A stretch of DNA of 7,960 nt from Nitrososphaeraceae archaeon (GCA_025936955.1 JAICSL010000066.1:1-7960); one strand, 5' to 3'. Counted from the stretch's first letter, positions 1-6,396 are shown. Notes: generated from the letters alone by a model not told the origin. Made by a program: numbers and translations.

Positions 1-145
1 AAAACACGAGAAAACAACATTAGTTCTAACCGGCAATTATGCACCAAAGGAGATCATTGATGTTGCAGATTTAGTAACAGAGATGAAAAATATAAAGCAC
101 CCTTTTCAGAGTGGCATTAAAGCAAAGAAAGGAATTGATTATTAA
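1..145 (+). CDS. cobO: Cob(I)yrinic acid a,c-diamide adenosyltransferase (CobO/CobA type), C-terminal end, partial
   Basis: The frame beginning at base 2 gives 47 residues and a TAA at 143-145; the 5' part lies outside the window. The tail reads LTGNYAPKEIIDVADLVTEM, then IKHPFQSGIKAKKGIDY. This is the highly conserved C-terminus of the P-loop corrinoid adenosyltransferases, where LTGR.AP.ELI.IADLVTEM and IKHPF..GIKA.KGIE.. are hallmarks. Enzymes of this family transfer the adenosyl group from ATP to cobalt(I) of corrinoids in the cytoplasm, a late step of coenzyme B12 assembly or salvage. The Walker A region that would confirm activity is not in view. The gene is 118 bp upstream of aIF2-alpha on the same strand, with no sign of functional linkage. 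Family assignment is firm from the tail alone; start and integrity cannot be judged. Confidence 0.88.
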   Translation, partial: KHEKTTLVLTGNYAPKEIIDVADLVTEMKNIKHPFQSGIKAKKGIDY

Positions 146-263
146 ATAATTCAAAAAAAATATTTACTAATAAACTTTCTGTTTAACTATCCAATAAATT
201 TCAAGGGACAATAACAAATCGGGGCAACCTTAAAGTTACCATTTGTAGGGTTTACATTTACAA

Positions 264-1070
264 ATGTCTAGTATTGAGATTAAACATCTACCAGAAGAAG
301 GAGATATTGTTATTGCGACTACTCAGGAAGTAACCGGTCATGGAGCATATGTCCGTTTAGACGAATATAATGGAATGATGGGATTTCTTCATATTTCTGA
401 GATTGCAACAGGGTGGATAAGAAATATTGAAAGGTATGTAAAACCGAGACAAAAGACAGTCTTAAAAGTAATCAGAGTAGACAAGGCAAGAGAAGAAGTT
501 GATCTTTCGCTCAAGCAGGTATCAGGAGAGGAGAGAAAATCCAAACTCATTGAAGTAAAAAAGAACGAGAAGGCATCAGCATTTATGGAAATCATAAAGA
601 CCAAAGGCAAACTCAACGACAGTCAAATAAAGGAGATAGAAGACAAAATTCTTCAAAAGTATGATTATGTTTATGACATTTTTGAAAGTGTTGCAAAAAA
701 AGGAATTGAGACTATTCAAAATGTTGGCTTGCCCCCAGAAGTCTCAAATGCTATTGAAGAGGAAAGCAGTAAAATACAGATTCCACATGTAGAGGTCAGG
801 GGAATATTAGATATTTCCATAAAAAAACCAGATGGCATAGAGATAATTAAGAATGCATTATCATCTGTAGAAACTCATAAGAGTACATCCAATGTGAGTA
901 TTACATATGTCGGAGCTCCGAAATACAGAGTTATTGTTACAGCAGAAAATTTCAAGATAGCAGAGAAAGCAATGAACAATACGGTAGAAAAGGTTCGTTC
1001 GATCATTGACAAACATCGTGGCATTTTTAACTTTATTCGTGAAGAATCTAAGAAAAAACATCAAGGGTAG
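264..1070 (+). CDS. eif2a: Translation initiation factor 2 subunit alpha (aIF2-alpha)
   Basis: This 268-aa protein has the full length and three-part plan of archaeal aIF2-alpha. An S1-type OB fold spans about residues 10-86 (GDIVIATTQEV, GAYVRLDEYNGMMGFLHISEI, VIRVDK, VDLSLKQV). A helical domain covers about 90-170, and an alpha-beta domain about 173-262 carries the family motif YVGAPKYRV (215-223) and contacts the gamma subunit. It is part of the heterotrimeric, GTP-dependent factor that brings initiator Met-tRNA to the small ribosomal subunit. The residue aligning with eukaryotic phospho-Ser51 is Ala48, in HISEIATGW. The ATG at 264 is the natural start, because the S1 domain begins about ten residues later. 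No Shine-Dalgarno motif is obvious. nop10 follows after 6 nt, an arrangement conserved in many archaea, so the two are probably cotranscribed. Confidence 0.96.
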   Translation: MSSIEIKHLPEEGDIVIATTQEVTGHGAYVRLDEYNGMMGFLHISEIATGWIRNIERYVKPRQKTVLKVIRVDKAREEVDLSLKQVSGEERKSKLIEVKKNEKASAFMEIIKTKGKLNDSQIKEIEDKILQKYDYVYDIFESVAKKGIETIQNVGLPPEVSNAIEEESSKIQIPHVEVRGILDISIKKPDGIEIIKNALSSVETHKSTSNVSITYVGAPKYRVIVTAENFKIAEKAMNNTVEKVRSIIDKHRGIFNFIREESKKKHQG

Positions 1071-1076
1071 GACAGA

Positions 1077-1241
1077 ATGAAACATTTTATGCGAAAGTGT
1101 TCCGATTGTAAGATATACACACTAAAATATCAATGTCCAAAATGCAATCACCCTACAGTTAATCCACATCCTGCCAAATATTCTCCTGACGACAAATACA
1201 TCAGGTACAGAATTGAAGAGCGTTATACAGAAATTGAATAG
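1077..1241 (+). CDS. nop10: H/ACA RNA-protein complex component Nop10
   Basis: This 54-aa protein begins MKHFMRKCSDCKIYTLKYQC. It has a zinc ribbon of the form C8-x2-C11-x8-C20-x2-C23, followed by a short arm containing HPAKYSPDDKYIRYRIEERY (31-50). This is the signature of archaeal Nop10 (RKC..C..YTL...CP.C, then HP.R(F/Y)SP.D.Y..YR), and the length is normal for the family. Nop10 is a core protein of the H/ACA ribonucleoprotein, bound to the pseudouridine synthase Cbf5, and it supports guide-directed pseudouridylation of rRNA. The gene starts 6 nt after the aIF2-alpha stop and is presumably read from the same mRNA. A second in-frame ATG at residue 5 (1089) is a possible alternative start; homologues usually begin just before the RKC motif, so either would give a working protein. 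Confidence 0.93.
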   Translation: MKHFMRKCSDCKIYTLKYQCPKCNHPTVNPHPAKYSPDDKYIRYRIEERYTEIE

Positions 1242-1311
1242 TATCAAATAATTGAATTCATTAGTCGTTGTAACATGCTGATAATTTAGGCTATTTCCCA
1301 TAAGATAGAAA

Positions 1312-1330
1312 TTTATTTTCTTATTTTTTT
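1312..1330 (+). terminator. Possible T-rich transcription terminator after nop10
   Basis: The coding strand here is tttattttcttattttttt, about 70 nt after the nop10 stop. Archaeal RNA polymerase terminates at oligo-T tracts with little need for a hairpin, and this is the first strong T tract after the two-gene unit. The genome is AT-rich, so such tracts also occur by chance. Confidence 0.35.
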
Positions 1331-1728
1331 AGAAATAATAATCAACTGTTTAAAAAGTTACACAGATAACGAATAGATCAGATCCCTATATTATTAATTT
1401 AGATTTTATCTGTCGATATATACAAACAGATAAACAAAAAAGAGTAAAATATACCAGATTGTCTTTTTACTATTCAAATATGTCAACTAAATCTAAGTGA
1501 TCACTTTAGAAGTTAATGGAAAGTTCAGGAAGAATAGAATCAGCACTCTAGATTTAGATTATAAAAAGCAAGCTACAATCTCAGTATAAGATGAATTGTT
1601 AGTATATTATTAACCTAAAGATCATTAATACCCATCATCAAATGAATAAAGAATAAATCAATTTTTTGAAAAAACAATTGAATCTTATTTTAAGTAAAAA
1701 TCAAAAAAAGATTTAATAAAAAATGGTT

Positions 1729-1778
1729 AGATCCCCTAATTATGCTCGATTGCATTCTGTCTTGTACTAGGGGTATCT
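1729..1778 (-). terminator. Probable hairpin plus T-tract terminator of the beta-helix gene
   Basis: Read on the minus strand, an AGATACCCCTA arm (1778-1768) pairs with TAGGGGATCT (1738-1729) with one bulged A, enclosing a 29-nt loop. The descending arm is followed by T-rich DNA with runs of six, seven and five T between about 1728 and 1685. It begins 16 nt beyond the stop codon of the minus-strand gene ending at 1795, which is where its transcript should end. The four consecutive G-C pairs stand out in otherwise AT-rich DNA. The large loop is a reason for caution. Confidence 0.5.
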
Positions 1779-1794
1779 TGTTATTTTGTTGTTC

Positions 1795-2592
1795 TTATTG
1801 ACCCTTACATAATCCAGTAGGTAGACTAGTTTCGCAATTGTTGTCCTTGAATACGTTGTTGTTAATAGTAGGAGGCAAGCCATTGCCGTTGTTAAGACCT
1901 ATGCCGACATTGAAGGCGTTATTAGCAACTACAGCATTACCATTGCTATTGGCATCCAGAAATATACCGACTTTACCACCTTGTATGTTATTTCCTGCTA
2001 TACCAAAGCCTGCACTATTAACTAGAGAAATTCCAGCCAATTTGTTATCATTAAATAGATTAGATTCTATTCTACTCGTGCCATCACTAGAATGAGATGC
2101 AGCACCCATGCTATTTCCTCTGATTAGGTTTTGTGAAATAATTGTATCTCTAGTACCTGTCAACAAAAGCGCCACGTCGTTATTTTCTAAAATCATACTA
2201 TCTACACTTGTACCACGAGCTCCTGTGATCAATGTTGCTGCTGCAAAGTTAGATATACGACCTGGACCTTTTATTGATACGTGGTCTTGATTAGGTACCA
2301 CAACTCCAATTTTAGAACTGGCTGCTCCTGGACCTTCTATTGAAAAGCCATTAAGGTTTATTGTTGTTCCGTCGTCTCCGGCTATTAGTCCGTCCCCACT
2401 ACATACTAGATTGGCTGACAAAGTGACATTTCCCCTTACAACTTCTCCACAAACTGGACTTTGCGTTCCTGCTGCTGTTTCTGCTGCTGTTTGTGTAGCT
2501 GCCATTGTAGGTAGAGGTGATATCATTAATCCGCCTACTACTGCGAATGAGACTATTGTTGCTACCATGTATGATATTATAGTTCGTTTCAT
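1795..2592 (-). CDS. Secreted right-handed parallel beta-helix repeat protein
   Basis: This 265-aa protein has a clear signal peptide: basic KR at 2-3, a hydrophobic core at about 5-27, and a likely cleavage after TMA (29-31). A low-complexity Ala/Thr linker (31-45) follows. From about 50 the sequence runs in short rungs rich in N, G, I and V, such as INLNGFSIEGPG, VSIKGPGRISNF, LLLTGTRDTIISQNLIRGN and GISLVNSAGFGIAGNNI, the periodic pattern of right-handed parallel beta-helices (pectate-lyase or NosD-like fold). Four cysteines sit at the ends of the mature protein (C48, C64, C253, C262) and could form disulfides capping the helix. There is no C-terminal membrane helix or sorting signal, so it is probably released or attached to the cell surface. 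I see no catalytic signature, and such folds serve both polysaccharide-active enzymes and structural surface proteins. The first ATG gives the correct basic N-region. It is a single-gene unit with its own promoter and terminator candidates. Confidence 0.88.
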   Translation of the reverse strand: MKRTIISYMVATIVSFAVVGGLMISPLPTMAATQTAAETAAGTQSPVCGEVVRGNVTLSANLVCSGDGLIAGDDGTTINLNGFSIEGPGAASSKIGVVVPNQDHVSIKGPGRISNFAAATLITGARGTSVDSMILENNDVALLLTGTRDTIISQNLIRGNSMGAASHSSDGTSRIESNLFNDNKLAGISLVNSAGFGIAGNNIQGGKVGIFLDANSNGNAVVANNAFNVGIGLNNGNGLPPTINNNVFKDNNCETSLPTGLCKGQ

Positions 2593-2616
2593 TCAGAAGA
2601 AGTTTTGGATACCAAC

Positions 2617-2624
2617 TATTTATG
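2617..2624 (-). promoter_or_regulatory. Candidate TATA box of the beta-helix gene
   Basis: On the minus strand the sequence CATAAATA is centred about 28 nt upstream of the A of the start codon. That spacing would put the transcription start at or next to the ATG, giving a nearly leaderless mRNA, common in archaea. The match to a TATA consensus is moderate and the surroundings are AT-rich. Confidence 0.35.
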
Positions 2625-2954
2625 TGAACCCCTATTTTGTACTAAATGTCATCATCATCTATTTTAGATATAACTATGTCTTCATGTTATCAGTTATAAC
2701 TATATATCCATAGAAGTGAGTATAGACATAGAACTATATACTATAATATAATACAATAGACACCTAATTAAGCTCATGCAAAACCTAAAAAACAATCTTT
2801 ATCATACAATATAAAAGTGTCTAATTATAATCAGGTTACAATACACATTTAATTGGAAAATATTTAGTTAAACATTTAAGAAATGCTATCCCATAATAAA
2901 AGATTAGATTAACGGCGTATTCAATTTATAGGATCGAACTTTTGTTTAATAGAA

Positions 2955-2962
2955 TTTATAAA
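2955..2962 (+). promoter_or_regulatory. Candidate TATA box of the AsnB-like gene
   Basis: The sequence tttataaa is a good archaeal TATA element centred 36-37 nt before the proposed TTG start. Transcription would begin around 2983-2986, leaving a leader of about 10 nt. This supports a start at 2995 rather than further upstream. Confidence 0.45.
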
Positions 2963-2994
2963 GGAAACATCAGCTGTCAAAGTATAAGATATAG

Positions 2995-3948
2995 TTGTTA
3001 AATTCCTGTCAAAAATTGAAGCAACTGCTATTCAAAAGTATTAGAAGAAATAGTGCAGATGCATTATTACTTTCAGGAGGGCTAGACAGTAGCATTCTTG
3101 CAAGTATTTTGAATCCAAGATGCTCTTTGACAGCTGGTTTAGGAATAGAAGCTCCCGATCTCATTTTTGCCAGAATGATAGCAAAAAGATATAGTTCAAC
3201 TCATTTAGAAATTATTCTTACTAACGAGAAATTGCTGGATATCCTAGAGCAAGTAATACAAATCTCGCAGTCCTTTGATCCAATTGAGATTAGAAATTCA
3301 AGTGTAGTTTTTACAGGGATAAAAAGGGCAAAAGAAGAAGGATACTCTGAAATAATGGTTGGCGACGGAGCGGATGAATTGTTTGCTGGATATAATTACC
3401 TCAAGCGCTATTATACAGACATTTTAACTCTAAGTGTTCAATTAACTCGCCTATGGAAAATAATGCACTTTTCCTCAATAGAGATCGGTAAAAAAATTGG
3501 AATAGACGTCAAAGCACCGTTTCTTGACAAGGAATTTATTAAATATGCAAAGTCTATAGAGATTAATGAAAAAATAGGCCAACATGCAGGACAAAAATGG
3601 GGTAAATTTATTTTAAGGAAATGCTTTGAACCAGAGCTTGGGAAAGAAATAGTTTGGAGACCAAAGCTACCTCAAGAACAAGGAGCAGGTATTGTTAATA
3701 TACAAAATTTTTTCATAAATCAAATGGACGATACCACATTCTGGTCTGAAAGAAAGCGAGCTTTAAATGAGGGCGTTAAAATCAGAGACAAAGAGCATCT
3801 TTACTATTATAATATATTTAAGAAACACTTTTTGCTTCCAAAGGAAGAGAAATGCACTCATCTTCGTTGTCCTGACTGTAATGGATGTTTTAAATTAGAT
3901 GGCAACTTCTGTCATATCTGTGGAGCATTTCCAGTTACCCCAGTATAG
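2995..3948 (+). CDS. Asparagine-synthase-like PP-loop ATPase with C-terminal zinc ribbon, no glutaminase domain
   Basis: This 317-aa protein is the synthetase half of the AsnB fold. It has the PP-loop SGGLDSS (27-33), the acidic signature GDGADELFAGY (123-133), APFLDKEF (174-181), a GKFILRKCF segment (203-211) whose Lys204 sits where AsnB has its catalytic lysine, and WRPKLPQEQGAG (221-232), matching the AsnB WR.K.....G.G stretch. Such enzymes activate a carboxylate by adenylation and then form an amide. The class II glutaminase domain that normally precedes it is absent, so ammonia or another amine must come from elsewhere. Residues 287-309 add a zinc ribbon, CPDC (292-295) and CHIC (306-309), with extra Cys at 287 and 298, unusual for AsnB. 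An in-frame TAG at 2992-2994 rules out extension upstream and no ATG lies before the PP-loop, so TTG at 2995 is the likely start (TTG at 3016 is possible). The substrate is unknown; I would not call it asparagine synthetase. Confidence 0.85.
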   Translation: MLNSCQKLKQLLFKSIRRNSADALLLSGGLDSSILASILNPRCSLTAGLGIEAPDLIFARMIAKRYSSTHLEIILTNEKLLDILEQVIQISQSFDPIEIRNSSVVFTGIKRAKEEGYSEIMVGDGADELFAGYNYLKRYYTDILTLSVQLTRLWKIMHFSSIEIGKKIGIDVKAPFLDKEFIKYAKSIEINEKIGQHAGQKWGKFILRKCFEPELGKEIVWRPKLPQEQGAGIVNIQNFFINQMDDTTFWSERKRALNEGVKIRDKEHLYYYNIFKKHFLLPKEEKCTHLRCPDCNGCFKLDGNFCHICGAFPVTPV

Positions 3949-4020
3949 AATCAGTAAAAAATAACTCTTGCATTAGTTCATTATATTCAAGCGAGCAATT
4001 TTTGTCACGATAATTGAATT

Positions 4021-4069
4021 TTGATAATATCTAAATATATACTGAATATTTTAGATATAATATTATCAA
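4021..4069. repeat. Long imperfect inverted repeat (AT-rich stem-loop)
   Basis: The arm ttgataatat followed by ctaaatat (4021-4038) pairs with atattttag (4046-4054) and atattatcaa (4060-4069), with one bulged base and a 5-nt asymmetric insert. The potential stem is about 18 bp with a 7-nt loop. It lies 72 bp after the AsnB-like gene and about 100 bp before the next gene. It may end the upstream transcript or be part of the control region of the reductase gene. Almost every pair is A-T, so stability is low. Confidence 0.45.
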
Positions 4070-4131
4070 TATATAGAAGCAATTCTAAATGGTTTATAGT
4101 TGCCATTCAGATTCCTTCGTAGCATAAGAAG

Positions 4132-4140
4132 AATTATAAT
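4132..4140 (+). promoter_or_regulatory. Candidate TATA box of the reductase gene
   Basis: The sequence aattataat is centred about 32 nt before the ATG at 4168, which would give a leader of only a few bases. It is one of several AT-rich matches in the spacer and is chosen only because of its spacing. Confidence 0.3.
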
Positions 4141-4167
4141 GAGGAAACAGAATGTACGAGTGATAGC

Positions 4168-5199
4168 ATGAAAATTGCCATTGCGGGAGCAGGAGTGGCT
4201 GGCAGTTATCTTGCAAATTTGCTTCAAAAAGATGGCCATAAAGTGGAAGTATTTGAGTCATCAAAAAGAGAAAATCATTGGGCAGTCTGTGCATGGGGAG
4301 CATCACATCATATGCTTGAAAAGTTTTCAGAGAAAGCAGGACTTAATTTTGGCGAATATATTTACCATGTTGGAAGAGTACTAAAGATGCAGCTTCCAGA
4401 TAATAAGAGTGAACAACTCTACCTTAATGGATTAGTTACATACAACAAACAGAAATGGGAAAGCGATCTATTAGAAGGCATCAAACTCACATATGGAAGC
4501 AAATGCACTTCAGCAACTTTTCCATTTGATAAATATGACTATGTAATTGATTGTACTGGACTTCATCGTACATTATTACCGAAATCAAAGGATGATTTTG
4601 TAATACCTGCTTATGAATATTTTGTTGAGAATATACACGACATGGAGGAATTTTACGTGATCGGATACAAGGGCGCTAGAGGGTATTTCTGGTACTTCCC
4701 TCTTGACAATGGTAGAGGATTTGTAGGCGCTGGTGATATCGACAAAAAATACTATGGAATAGATGACTTTTTCAAACTACATCCTGAAGCCAGGATTATA
4801 AGGAAGATAGGTAGACCCATACGTCTTGCTCCTCCAAAAAGAATGGAACCGTTCTATCACAGAAATATCATTGGAGTCGGCGAATCCATCGGGTGTGTTT
4901 TTCCAATGCTAGGAGAGGGCATAATTCCCTCATTATTATGTTGTAATATTTTTCTAGAGGTCTTTACTAAAAATCAAAACAGATTTGATTTTGAACAATA
5001 TAGAAAGAAAATACTAAAGAGATTTGAGTATTATGATGATGTATATAGAATTGTTAGGTTAAAGATGGCGGGTAAATTGAACACTATAAGACATATTAAA
5101 TTATTGATGAGTATGTATAGAAACATGAAAAAAGAAGAACAGCGGTTCGGTTTTGAAATTAGCTTTGAAAAAATGAGAAGACTTGTCAATGCATTATGA
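4168..5199 (+). CDS. FAD-dependent oxidoreductase, geranylgeranyl reductase family (compact form)
   Basis: This 343-aa flavoprotein opens with a Rossmann FAD motif, G7-x-G9-x-x-G12 in IAGAGVAGSYLA, with Glu30 ending the second strand as the ribose-binding acid. Cys41 (AVCAWGAS) lies where archaeal geranylgeranyl reductases have a conserved cysteine. DCTG (128-131) is the second FAD contact. YFWYFP (173-178), then eight residues and GAG (187-189), fits the YxWxFPx(7-8)GxG motif of geranylgeranyl reductases exactly. GVGESIGCVFPMLGEGI (236-252) is the family's GD..G...P..GEGI segment. The family saturates double bonds of prenyl chains in membrane lipids or quinones and works at the cytoplasmic membrane face. 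The protein is shorter than the usual roughly 390-450 residues, mainly because the stretch between residues 100 and 128 is reduced. The basic, helical C-terminus (280-343) may contact membrane. The ATG directly precedes the Rossmann strand, so the start is well placed. The exact substrate cannot be told. Confidence 0.88.
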   Translation: MKIAIAGAGVAGSYLANLLQKDGHKVEVFESSKRENHWAVCAWGASHHMLEKFSEKAGLNFGEYIYHVGRVLKMQLPDNKSEQLYLNGLVTYNKQKWESDLLEGIKLTYGSKCTSATFPFDKYDYVIDCTGLHRTLLPKSKDDFVIPAYEYFVENIHDMEEFYVIGYKGARGYFWYFPLDNGRGFVGAGDIDKKYYGIDDFFKLHPEARIIRKIGRPIRLAPPKRMEPFYHRNIIGVGESIGCVFPMLGEGIIPSLLCCNIFLEVFTKNQNRFDFEQYRKKILKRFEYYDDVYRIVRLKMAGKLNTIRHIKLLMSMYRNMKKEEQRFGFEISFEKMRRLVNAL

Positions 5200-5360
5200 T
5201 GTTTACCAATGTTCAATACAAGAAGGGTAAGCATCTTATAGAATAACAAAACAAGTGTATTATCAAGCCAACAGGTGACATATAATGATATTACTCTACT
5301 AATCAAAGATATAGCCTAGTTTAGAAATTGTTTCTTTGAATTGTCATTACAACATCATTA

Positions 5361-5373
5361 GATTTTTCTTTAT
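5361..5373 (+). terminator. Possible T-rich terminator in the convergent spacer
   Basis: The stretch gatttttctttat is the strongest T tract between the reductase gene (plus) and the lyase gene (minus), which face each other across 212 bp. A short hairpin agaaa-ttg-tttct (5323-5335) lies upstream. The call rests on position and base content only. Confidence 0.25.
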
Positions 5374-5411
5374 CAATCATGGGATTCCTTTAACAAGGTT
5401 GACAAAACACA

Positions 5412-6287
5412 CTAAGCGTATTTTTTTTCCAAGTCCATGTATCTCTGCAAATCCACGAATTTGTTAAATTCATTGAATGTAACCATCATCTTATTTACCC
5501 CTTTTGTCGTACCAGTTTTCTTTAATTTACTGAAAATTTCCTTTATTCCAAAAGTTGCAGCATATAGTCCTGATAATGGAAATATGGCAACTCTGTATCC
5601 AATTTTAAAGAGGGATTTTGCTGACAGATTAGGAGTCACTCCTCCTTCTATGATATTTGCTACTAGCGGAGCATCAATCTCATCGGCTATTCTCTTTAAT
5701 TCCATGACGGACCTAGGTGCCTCAACAAATATTACATCTGCACCTACTTTGCGATAAGTTTTGCCGCGCTCAATCGCCTCTTCCAATCCTAATGAAGCCC
5801 GTGCGTCGGTTCTAGCAACAATGAGAAAATCTTTGCTTTTACGGGCTTCCAATGCCGCCTGTAGCTTTGGTATATAATCGTTCTTTGGAATTACATCTTT
5901 ACCTTCCATATGACCGCATCTTTTTGGCCATACTTGGTCTTCAAGAAAAATTCCTGCTGCACCAAGATGTTCCAGATCACGAACAAGCCGCCAAACTGTC
6001 AAGGGATTACCATATCCTGTGTCGACATCTACAATCAACGGAATATTTATTGCACGAATAATTCTATGAGCGTTATCTAAAGTTTCTCCTGCATTTAGAA
6101 ATCCATAATCAGGCATTCCCAATAATGCTGCAGAGGAACCATATCCTGTTTGAAAAATAGCATTAAATCCTATTTGTTCTGCTATTCTAGCGCTTAATGC
6201 ATCATAAATACCTGGTAGTATCATGATCTTTTTCAAATCTTCAATTTGCTCTCTTAACGTGAGCTTATTTCTTATTCTTTGTTGCAT
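5412..6287 (-). CDS. Isocitrate lyase/PEP mutase superfamily enzyme (PrpB-like, substrate uncertain)
   Basis: This 291-aa alpha/beta-barrel protein has every catalytic landmark of the superfamily: PD (Asp60), VDVDTGYG (86-93) with metal-binding Asp87 and Asp89, LEDQ (115-118), KRCGH (122-126) with catalytic Cys124 and His126, RTDA (Arg159) and VEAP (Glu189). These map almost one-to-one onto E. coli methylisocitrate lyase PrpB (Asp58, Asp85, Asp87, Cys123, His125, Arg158, Glu188, from memory). Substrate-side residues differ: KRCGHMEGK replaces the PrpB-type KRCGHRPNK, and NIIEGG (211-216) replaces NITEFG. That resembles dimethylmalate lyase, carboxyPEP mutase or oxaloacetate decarboxylase branches. 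The enzyme should act on a 2-hydroxy or 2-oxo diacid in the cytoplasm with Mg2+. No methylcitrate synthase or dehydratase gene is adjacent, so a methylcitrate-cycle role is unsupported. Length is normal and the ATG at 6287 places LPGIYDALSA correctly. Confidence 0.87.
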   Translation of the reverse strand: MQQRIRNKLTLREQIEDLKKIMILPGIYDALSARIAEQIGFNAIFQTGYGSSAALLGMPDYGFLNAGETLDNAHRIIRAINIPLIVDVDTGYGNPLTVWRLVRDLEHLGAAGIFLEDQVWPKRCGHMEGKDVIPKNDYIPKLQAALEARKSKDFLIVARTDARASLGLEEAIERGKTYRKVGADVIFVEAPRSVMELKRIADEIDAPLVANIIEGGVTPNLSAKSLFKIGYRVAIFPLSGLYAATFGIKEIFSKLKKTGTTKGVNKMMVTFNEFNKFVDLQRYMDLEKKYA

Positions 6288-6396
6288 TTACTATAACTAC
6301 TGCCTGCTTGCTCAGAAACACGAGAAATTATTATTAATATTTTGCTGAATACTTCTTAGTATTAATTGTGTTTTGGCGTCAAGTTATAGATCTTGA

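Larger units (their letters stand above)
1242..1794. other. Long AT-rich intergenic region without a recognisable gene
   Basis: These 553 bp contain no reading frame that resembles a protein and no tRNA-like or rRNA-like segment that I can see. What can be pointed to is a T-rich stretch just after nop10 (about 1312-1330), an inverted repeat of 8-bp arms tttatctg and cagataaa (1405-1412 and 1427-1434), the perfect 12-bp palindrome aagtgatcactt (1495-1506), and a hairpin at 1729-1778 that fits a terminator of the minus-strand gene to the right. Many archaea have further genes after nop10, for example a PAC2-family protein; none is present here. Confidence 0.7.
2593..2994. other. AT-rich divergent intergenic region
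   Basis: These 402 bp separate the minus-strand beta-helix gene from the plus-strand AsnB-like gene, so both promoters should lie here. No protein-like frame is visible, and I looked in particular for a missing N-terminal glutaminase domain of the AsnB-like gene without finding one. A 7-bp inverted repeat, tagacac at 2757-2763 and gtgtcta at 2817-2823, flanks the middle of the spacer. Its significance is unknown. Confidence 0.6.

Noticed and set aside
389..1085. Minus-strand frames of 74-75 codons opposite aIF2-alpha
   Set aside because: The plus-strand protein is unmistakable and the antisense products are Phe/Ser-rich without family motifs.
1242..1794. A tRNA or box C/D RNA gene in the long spacer
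   Set aside because: I found no T-loop GTTCRANNC block, acceptor pairing, or paired C and D boxes with suitable spacing.
1838..2713. Plus-strand frames of 85, 60 and 100 codons across and beyond the beta-helix gene
   Set aside because: They are antisense to a gene with a clear signal peptide and beta-helix periodicity, are rich in Leu and Pro from the complementary Asn and Gly codons, and match no family I know.
2593..2994. A lost or frameshifted N-terminal glutaminase domain before the AsnB-like gene
   Set aside because: A stop (TAG 2992-2994) immediately precedes the start, the upstream bases give no glutaminase-like residues in any frame, and a good TATA box sits at 2955-2962.
5031..5306. 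Minus-strand 91-codon hydrophobic frame over the end of the reductase gene
   Set aside because: It overlaps the coding region of the plus-strand flavoprotein and its Leu/Ile-rich look comes from the complement of Lys/Asn-rich codons.
5437..6061. Plus-strand frames of 106 and 69 codons opposite the lyase gene
   Set aside because: The minus strand encodes all catalytic motifs of the lyase; these frames are its complement.
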